Of a stretch of DNA of 26,504 nucleotides, positions 22,191 to 26,504 are shown piece after piece. Position numbers and translations under genes: made by a program. Source of the DNA: JBJXFY01 sp046155815. GTDB taxonomy: Bacteria > Verrucomicrobiota > Verrucomicrobiia > Limisphaerales > CAIMTB01. Location: assembly GCA_046155815.1 (NCBI GenBank), contig JBJXFY010000405.1:1-26504 (forward strand), given 5' to 3'. Position 1 is the stretch's first letter; each line of letters starts with the position of its first letter. The notes under the pieces are model-generated. The model had not been told where the DNA came from. It was given only the letters and a program-made list of their open reading frames with translations, and searched no databases.

Positions 22191-23909
22191 ATGATCCGCC
22201 GCCTGCCCGCGCTCCTCGTCGCCGCCCTCGCCCCGGGGCTGCACGCCGCCGACGCCGTGGACTTCCTCCGCGAGGTCCGGCCCATCCTCGCCTCCTCCTG
22301 CGTGAGCTGCCACGGCGGCGAGCAGGACAAGGGAGGCCTCAAGCTCGATACCCTCGACGCCGCGCTCAAGGGCGGCGACGACGGCACCGCCCTCGTCCCC
22401 GGCGACCCCGCGAAGAGCCCGCTCTACACCACCACCGTCCTCCCGCCGGACCACGACGACCTCATGCCGCCCAAACCCCCGGCGCTCACCAAGGAGCAGA
22501 CCGAGGTCCTGCGTCGCTGGATCGCCGAGGGCGCGAAGTGGCCCGCGGGCGCGGCGCTCACCGCCGTCACCCGCATCAACTTCGTCAAGGACGTCCAGCC
22601 CATCCTCGAGCTGAACTGCGTCGCCTGCCATCGCGAGGACCACGACAAGGGCGGCCTCCGCCTCGACACCAAGTCCCTCGCCTTTTCCTCCGGCGATTCC
22701 GGGCCCTCCATCATTCCCGGCTACCCCGAGCGAAGCTCCCTGTACACCACCACCATCCTCCCGGCGGACCACGACGACCTCATGCCGCCCGCCAACAAGG
22801 GCGGCCCGTTGCCCAAGGAGACCACGGACATCCTCAAGGCCTGGATCGAGCAGGGCGCGCCTTGGCCCGATGGCATCAACCTGACGCCGAGGAAGCAGGA
22901 GGAGGCCGGCGGCGACGAAATGGCCAAGACCAGGGCCATCTGGGAATTCGTCACCAAGACCACCCGGGAGCGCGCCGCCGCGGACATGGCCGCCTACACC
23001 AACACCCTCCCCGGCACCCGCGTCAGCTTCGCCATGCTGCCCCTTCCCGCCGGTGAGTTCAGCATGGGCAGCCCCGACTCCGAGCCCGGCCGCCAGCCCG
23101 ACGAAGGCCCGCAGGTGAAGATCAGGCTCTCCCCCTTCTGGATGGGCCGCACCGAGGTCACCTGGAACGAGTACGAGCTCTTCATGCGCCCGGAGAACGA
23201 GCAGGACATGCGCAAGCGCAACCCCACCGACGAGTACCTCAACAAGGTTTCCGACGCCGTGAGCCGCCCCACCAAGCCCTACGTCGAGATGAGTTTTGGC
23301 ATGGGCAAGGACGGCTACCCGGCGATCAGCATGACCCACCACGCGGCCAACAAGTACTGCCAGTGGCTCAGCGCCAAGACCGGACACTTCCATCGTCTGC
23401 CCACCGAGGCCGAGTGGGAGTACGCCTGCCGCGCCGGCACCACCACCCCCTGGTCCTTCGGCGACGATCCCAAGCTCATGAAGGAGCATGCCTGGTACGG
23501 TGGCAACAGCGACTGGAAGTACCAGAAGGTCGGCCGCAAGAAACCCAATCCTTGGGGCCTCCATGACATGCACGGCAACGTCCTCGAATGGTGCCTCGAC
23601 CAGTACGACGCCGAATGGTTCAAGCGCCACGCCGGCCAGGTGCTGGAAAACCCTTGGAACCGCGCCACCAAGCCCTACCCCCACTCCGCCCGCGGCGGCT
23701 CCTGGGACGACGAAGATACCGCCAAGCTCCGCAGCGCCGCCCGGCGCGCCTCCAACAAGGACTGGAAAATCCAGGACCCGCAGCTCCCCAAGAGCATCTG
23801 GTACCACACAGACGCGCAGTTCCTCGGCTTCCGCGTCGTGCGCCCCCTCGAAGTGCCCACCGTCGAGGAAATGCATGCCTACTGGAACAATGGCGTGGAG
23901 AAGGACTGA
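22191..23909 (+). CDS. Exported PSCyt1-type di-heme / SUMF1-domain fusion protein
   Basis: This is a 572-residue exported protein; the signal peptide is MIRRLPALLVAALAPGLHAA. Two planctomycete-type cytochrome C modules follow, each with one heme motif: CVSCH (37-41) and CVACH (143-147). Each is followed by KGGL(K/R)LDT and a DHDDLMPP block. From about residue 276 comes a SUMF1/formylglycine-generating-enzyme domain (LPAGEFSMGSP, RLPTEAEWEYACRAGT, MHGNVLEW, RGGSW, FLGFRVVR). Where sulfatase-activating FGE has a Cys pair just after GGS, this protein has WDDEDTAKLRSAARR with no cysteine. It is therefore unlikely to oxidise sulfatase cysteines. ATG 22191 begins the signal peptide. No sulfatase gene is adjacent. 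Confidence 0.9.
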   Translation: MIRRLPALLVAALAPGLHAADAVDFLREVRPILASSCVSCHGGEQDKGGLKLDTLDAALKGGDDGTALVPGDPAKSPLYTTTVLPPDHDDLMPPKPPALTKEQTEVLRRWIAEGAKWPAGAALTAVTRINFVKDVQPILELNCVACHREDHDKGGLRLDTKSLAFSSGDSGPSIIPGYPERSSLYTTTILPADHDDLMPPANKGGPLPKETTDILKAWIEQGAPWPDGINLTPRKQEEAGGDEMAKTRAIWEFVTKTTRERAAADMAAYTNTLPGTRVSFAMLPLPAGEFSMGSPDSEPGRQPDEGPQVKIRLSPFWMGRTEVTWNEYELFMRPENEQDMRKRNPTDEYLNKVSDAVSRPTKPYVEMSFGMGKDGYPAISMTHHAANKYCQWLSAKTGHFHRLPTEAEWEYACRAGTTTPWSFGDDPKLMKEHAWYGGNSDWKYQKVGRKKPNPWGLHDMHGNVLEWCLDQYDAEWFKRHAGQVLENPWNRATKPYPHSARGGSWDDEDTAKLRSAARRASNKDWKIQDPQLPKSIWYHTDAQFLGFRVVRPLEVPTVEEMHAYWNNGVEKD

Positions 23910-23936
23910 GCCGGCGCACGCGGGCGCCGCAACGTT

Positions 23937-26228
23937 TTACGGCCACCACGCGCCGCCGCTCAGGTTGGTGTAGGAGCCGGAGCCGGTCGTCTCGAGGCGC
24001 ACGGCACGGACGAGGTAGGTGGATTCCCGGCCACCCGTTGCGTCGCGGAACTCCTCCCCGGCCACCGGAGAGGTGGTGAGCCTCTGCAGCGGGGCGCCGC
24101 CGCCGGCCTGCCGGTACACGTGGCAGCCCTCGGCGCCGGGCGGATTGCGCCACGTCAGCGTCACGCCGTCCGCGCCGCGGCGGCCGGAGAGGCGCGCGGG
24201 CGGCGCGAGGTGGCTCCAGCGCAGCGTGGGGTCGCCGAGCAGCACGCAGGTCCGCGTGGTGCCGGTGTTGTGGTCGTTGTGGCGGATGGAGTCGTTGGCG
24301 GTGCGGAGCATGGCGTCGCCCAGCGTCCCGCCGAGGGCGAGGACGTCGAACTGGTAGAGCGTGAAGCGCGTCCAGACCGTGGCGAGGCCGTGGTCGCGCG
24401 TGGCCAGCATCGCGCGCAGCACGTTGTCCTCGCCGAGGTTGTAGTCGCCGAACCATGAGCCGAGCAGGACGGTGAAGGCGACGGCGGGCGGCGGATCCAG
24501 CGCGGCGATCTGCGCGGCGGTGAGCTGGTTCGGTCCGCCGTTGCGGATGCGGCTGCTGGCGCCCGCGGCGGACTGGAGGCCGAAGAGGAAGCTGTTGGCG
24601 CCCGTGGCGGCGAAGAGGTCGCCCCGCACCACCGCGGCCGGATCATCGCCGAAGAGACGCGGGCCGAGGCGGCCGGCGTTGTGCCAGATCGAGAGGTCCG
24701 AGCCGCCCTGGAAGAAGCCCTCGGCGACGAGGCGCGCCTCGGCACGGAGTAGGCCGGCGCGCCAGCGGCGGACCTTGTTGAACCAGGCGCGGGTGAGCTC
24801 CAGCTCGTTGCGGCGCGTGGCGGCGTACACGCCGGGGAGCTTCGCGAAGTCCGCGCGGGCGACCGACGCCTCGAGACGGGTGTTGCCGTCCGGCGCGGTG
24901 GCGACGAAGGCCGTGTCCCACTTGCCGTCGCCGGGCACGTTGCGTGTTTCCGGATGCGTGACGGGCATGAGGATGTACGCGGGCTGGCTTTCGCGGTCGG
25001 TCCACACGCCATCCATGTCGCCGTAGTAAACGTCCGATGGCCACGCGCCGAAGTGATTGTCGCCGCGGCCGGTATGGCTGTCCTCCGCCTGAAAGCCGGC
25101 ATAGGGCACGGCGACGTGGCCCACGAGGAACACGGCGCGGAGCCGGCCGGCCGTGGCCTGCCAGGCTTCGAGCACCATGGCCTTCACGCGGGCGATCTTC
25201 TCCGGATTGGCCTCCCAGCGCGCGTCGTCATGCCGAGGCGCCTCGCGGCGAAGCACGCGCCAGCCGTCGGCGAACACATCACGTTCCCAGGCACCAAGCT
25301 CGGCGCGCAGGCCGCGGGCGAGCGTCTCGTCCACGAGCAGCAGGATCGCGCCGCGGTCCTCGATGGCCGGCGCGCGCAGCCCGGCCCGGAGGTCCTGGAA
25401 CTGGTAGCGATGGCGGTTGGTGACGACACGGTACTGCCAGACTTCACCCGGCTGCACCGAGGCGTCGAACCAGCTTCCACCGCCGGTGCCGCGGTGGACG
25501 ACGGTCCAGTTGGTCGTGCCATCCGGTGCCCGTTCGAGCTCGAACGGCAGGTTGGGATTCAGCCGCCACGCGACGCGCAGGCCCGTCGGCGCGTCTGAAG
25601 CCGCGGCGCTCATCGCGATGCCGTCGTGGAAAATCTCCAGGTCCGTGAAGGGCGTGAGGCGCGCCTCGACCGCCGCCAGCCGCCCCCCACCGGTGGCGAC
25701 CTCGAGGCCGCCGGCCACCGCCGCGGGCCCGGGTACCTGCAGCCCCAGCCCGCCGCCGAGCTGCAACACGGTGCCGCCCTGCACGATGTACGAGCGGTCG
25801 GGGAAGAGGTTCACGATGACCTCGGACCAGACGTTGGACACAAAGCGCGCTGCGTAGGGGATGGCGAAATCCCGTCCAGGTTCGGCACCCGCCGCGGAAC
25901 GCAGGCCGAGCCGCGTGCCGCTGGCGTCGAGCGTGAGCGCGAACACGCCGTCGCGTCCGCCGCCGAAGCGGAACAGCGCCACGGGCGCGCCTGGCCCCCG
26001 GCCGCCCGGCTCGTTCGTGCTGGACCAGTCCGGCCGCAGGAGCAGGCGCAGGCTGAAGCCGGCGGGATTCAGCGCCAGCCGGCCGCGGTCGTCGCGGCCG
26101 GGCAGCCGCAGCACCGCGCCGGGCGGGAGGTTCGTGCCGTCGTCGAGCCAGCGCGCCTGCGGGGAGAACGCCTGGGCAGGGGCGGAACCGAGGACGAGAG
26201 GGAAGATGAGGAACCAGGCGGGGCGCAC
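23937..26228 (-). CDS. Secreted gingipain-like (C25-like) / Fn3 protein
   Basis: This 763-residue exported protein starts at GTG 26228 with signal peptide RPAWFLIFPLVLGSAPAQA. Residues about 25-210 form a LamG-like beta region. About 215-290 is Fn3-like (LRVAWRLNPNLPFELERA, WQYRVVTNRHRY). About 305-640 resembles the peptidase C25 (gingipain) fold. That part has ILLLVDETL, RAVFLVGHVAVP, WPSDVYYGDMDGVW, and the repeat-end pattern before KVRRW. The place of the gingipain catalytic Cys appears to be GSWFGDYN, without cysteine. The C-terminus (about 670-750) is a second Fn3 domain (GVTLTWRNPPGAEGCHVYR). The fold assignment is by eye and moderate; proteolysis is doubtful. Confidence 0.7.
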   Translation of the reverse strand: MRPAWFLIFPLVLGSAPAQAFSPQARWLDDGTNLPPGAVLRLPGRDDRGRLALNPAGFSLRLLLRPDWSSTNEPGGRGPGAPVALFRFGGGRDGVFALTLDASGTRLGLRSAAGAEPGRDFAIPYAARFVSNVWSEVIVNLFPDRSYIVQGGTVLQLGGGLGLQVPGPAAVAGGLEVATGGGRLAAVEARLTPFTDLEIFHDGIAMSAAASDAPTGLRVAWRLNPNLPFELERAPDGTTNWTVVHRGTGGGSWFDASVQPGEVWQYRVVTNRHRYQFQDLRAGLRAPAIEDRGAILLLVDETLARGLRAELGAWERDVFADGWRVLRREAPRHDDARWEANPEKIARVKAMVLEAWQATAGRLRAVFLVGHVAVPYAGFQAEDSHTGRGDNHFGAWPSDVYYGDMDGVWTDRESQPAYILMPVTHPETRNVPGDGKWDTAFVATAPDGNTRLEASVARADFAKLPGVYAATRRNELELTRAWFNKVRRWRAGLLRAEARLVAEGFFQGGSDLSIWHNAGRLGPRLFGDDPAAVVRGDLFAATGANSFLFGLQSAAGASSRIRNGGPNQLTAAQIAALDPPPAVAFTVLLGSWFGDYNLGEDNVLRAMLATRDHGLATVWTRFTLYQFDVLALGGTLGDAMLRTANDSIRHNDHNTGTTRTCVLLGDPTLRWSHLAPPARLSGRRGADGVTLTWRNPPGAEGCHVYRQAGGGAPLQRLTTSPVAGEEFRDATGGRESTYLVRAVRLETTGSGSYTNLSGGAWWP

Positions 26229-26241
26229 GGCAGATGAAGTC

Positions 26242-26375
26242 TGGAACCACCAAGCCCCAAGTTCCAAATCCCAAACAAGCTCCGGCAACCAAACTCCAAG
26301 CCCGGCCCCGCCGCGGTGCTGGGGTTCAGGCCTTGGAACACTTTCTGGAACTGGGAGCTCGGGCGCTGGAGCTTC
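26242..26375. repeat. Degenerate inverted repeat of ~7-nt units, copy B
   Basis: The left arm (26242-26300) reads as units AAGCCCC, AAGTTCC, AAATCCC, AAGCTCC, AAACTCC. The right arm (26321-26375), reverse-complemented, gives AGCTCCA, GCGCCCG, AGCTCCC, AGTTCCA, GTTCCAA. A GC-rich centre (26301-26320) separates them. It fills the whole gap between the gingipain-like gene start and the stop codon of the ABC exporter gene. It is the same kind of element as 20831-20973. Confidence 0.6.
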
Positions 26376-26504
26376 CTAAATCGCCTCCGCCCGCTCGAAG
26401 ACCTCCTCGATCGTCGCCGTCACGGCCGTGCTCTGGATTTTTGCGAGGCGCGCGTAGAGGCCGCCAAGGGCGACCAGCTCGTCGTGCGTTCCGCGCTCGA
26501 CGAT
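26376..26504 (-). CDS. ABC exporter ATPase domain, C-terminus (partial)
   Basis: Only the last 42 residues are in the window; the gene continues beyond the right edge. The reading IVERGTHDELVALGGLYARL is the characteristic end of MsbA/LmrA-type ABC exporters, just after the H-loop region, followed by a tail ending VFERAEAI and a TAG stop. It is probably a fused membrane-ATPase half transporter. The preceding part is needed to say more. Confidence 0.85.
   Translation of the reverse strand: MVERGTHDELVALGGLYARLAKIQSTAVTATIEEVFERAEAI

Overview
The window is GC-rich chromosomal DNA from a Gram-negative bacterium, most likely a member of the Verrucomicrobiota. I base this on the mix of genes: a planctomycete-type cytochrome/SUMF1 fusion, secreted gingipain-like/Fn3 proteins, an orphan second type IIA topoisomerase A subunit, and few clear Shine-Dalgarno sites. 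Degenerate intergenic heptad repeats point the same way. The assignment rests on gene content, not on a search, and no rRNA or tRNA gene is present.

Left part (1-4900), accessory DNA. An IS110-family (probably IS1111-type) element runs from about 169 to 1524, with its transposase on the minus strand. About a dozen bases past its inferred end is a GTTRRRY core site (1537-1543). Next come a lipoprotein serine hydrolase of the class C beta-lactamase fold (1548-2945) and then a 60-bp site (2956-3015) with the full folding architecture of an integron attC: R''/R' cores, an extrahelical G, an unpaired spacer and a terminal stem. Together these look like a single integron gene cassette without a local integrase, next to an IS of a family known to hit attC sites. 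Then come sodA (minus, with a terminator) and a toxin-antitoxin pair whose RelE/HigB-like toxin is interrupted by two in-frame stops while the XRE antitoxin is intact.

Middle part (4979-15290), mostly housekeeping. It holds a ParC/GyrA-like topoisomerase subunit, leuD translationally coupled to psd, a dithiol flavoprotein reductase (minus), a divergent squalene/phytoene synthase, and a minus-strand translation operon rpsP-khpA-trmD-rplS with no rimM in its usual slot. Upstream of that operon are two coupled exported proteins of unknown function.

Right part (15444-26504). A LolD/MacB-type ABC ATPase is coupled to a 1219-residue FtsX-type permease (minus), preceded by a DMT-family exporter. 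A small lipoprotein and two small conserved-looking unknowns follow. Next are a secreted protein with two CxxCH motifs plus a SUMF1 domain that lacks the catalytic cysteines, and a large secreted gingipain-like/Fn3 protein lacking the expected cysteine. The window ends in the C-terminus of an ABC exporter. Two similar degenerate inverted repeats built of about 7-nt units lie in this part (20831-20973 and 26242-26375).

The most interesting observations are the lone integron-type cassette next to the IS110-family element, the disarmed toxin-antitoxin pair, and the heptad-unit repeats.
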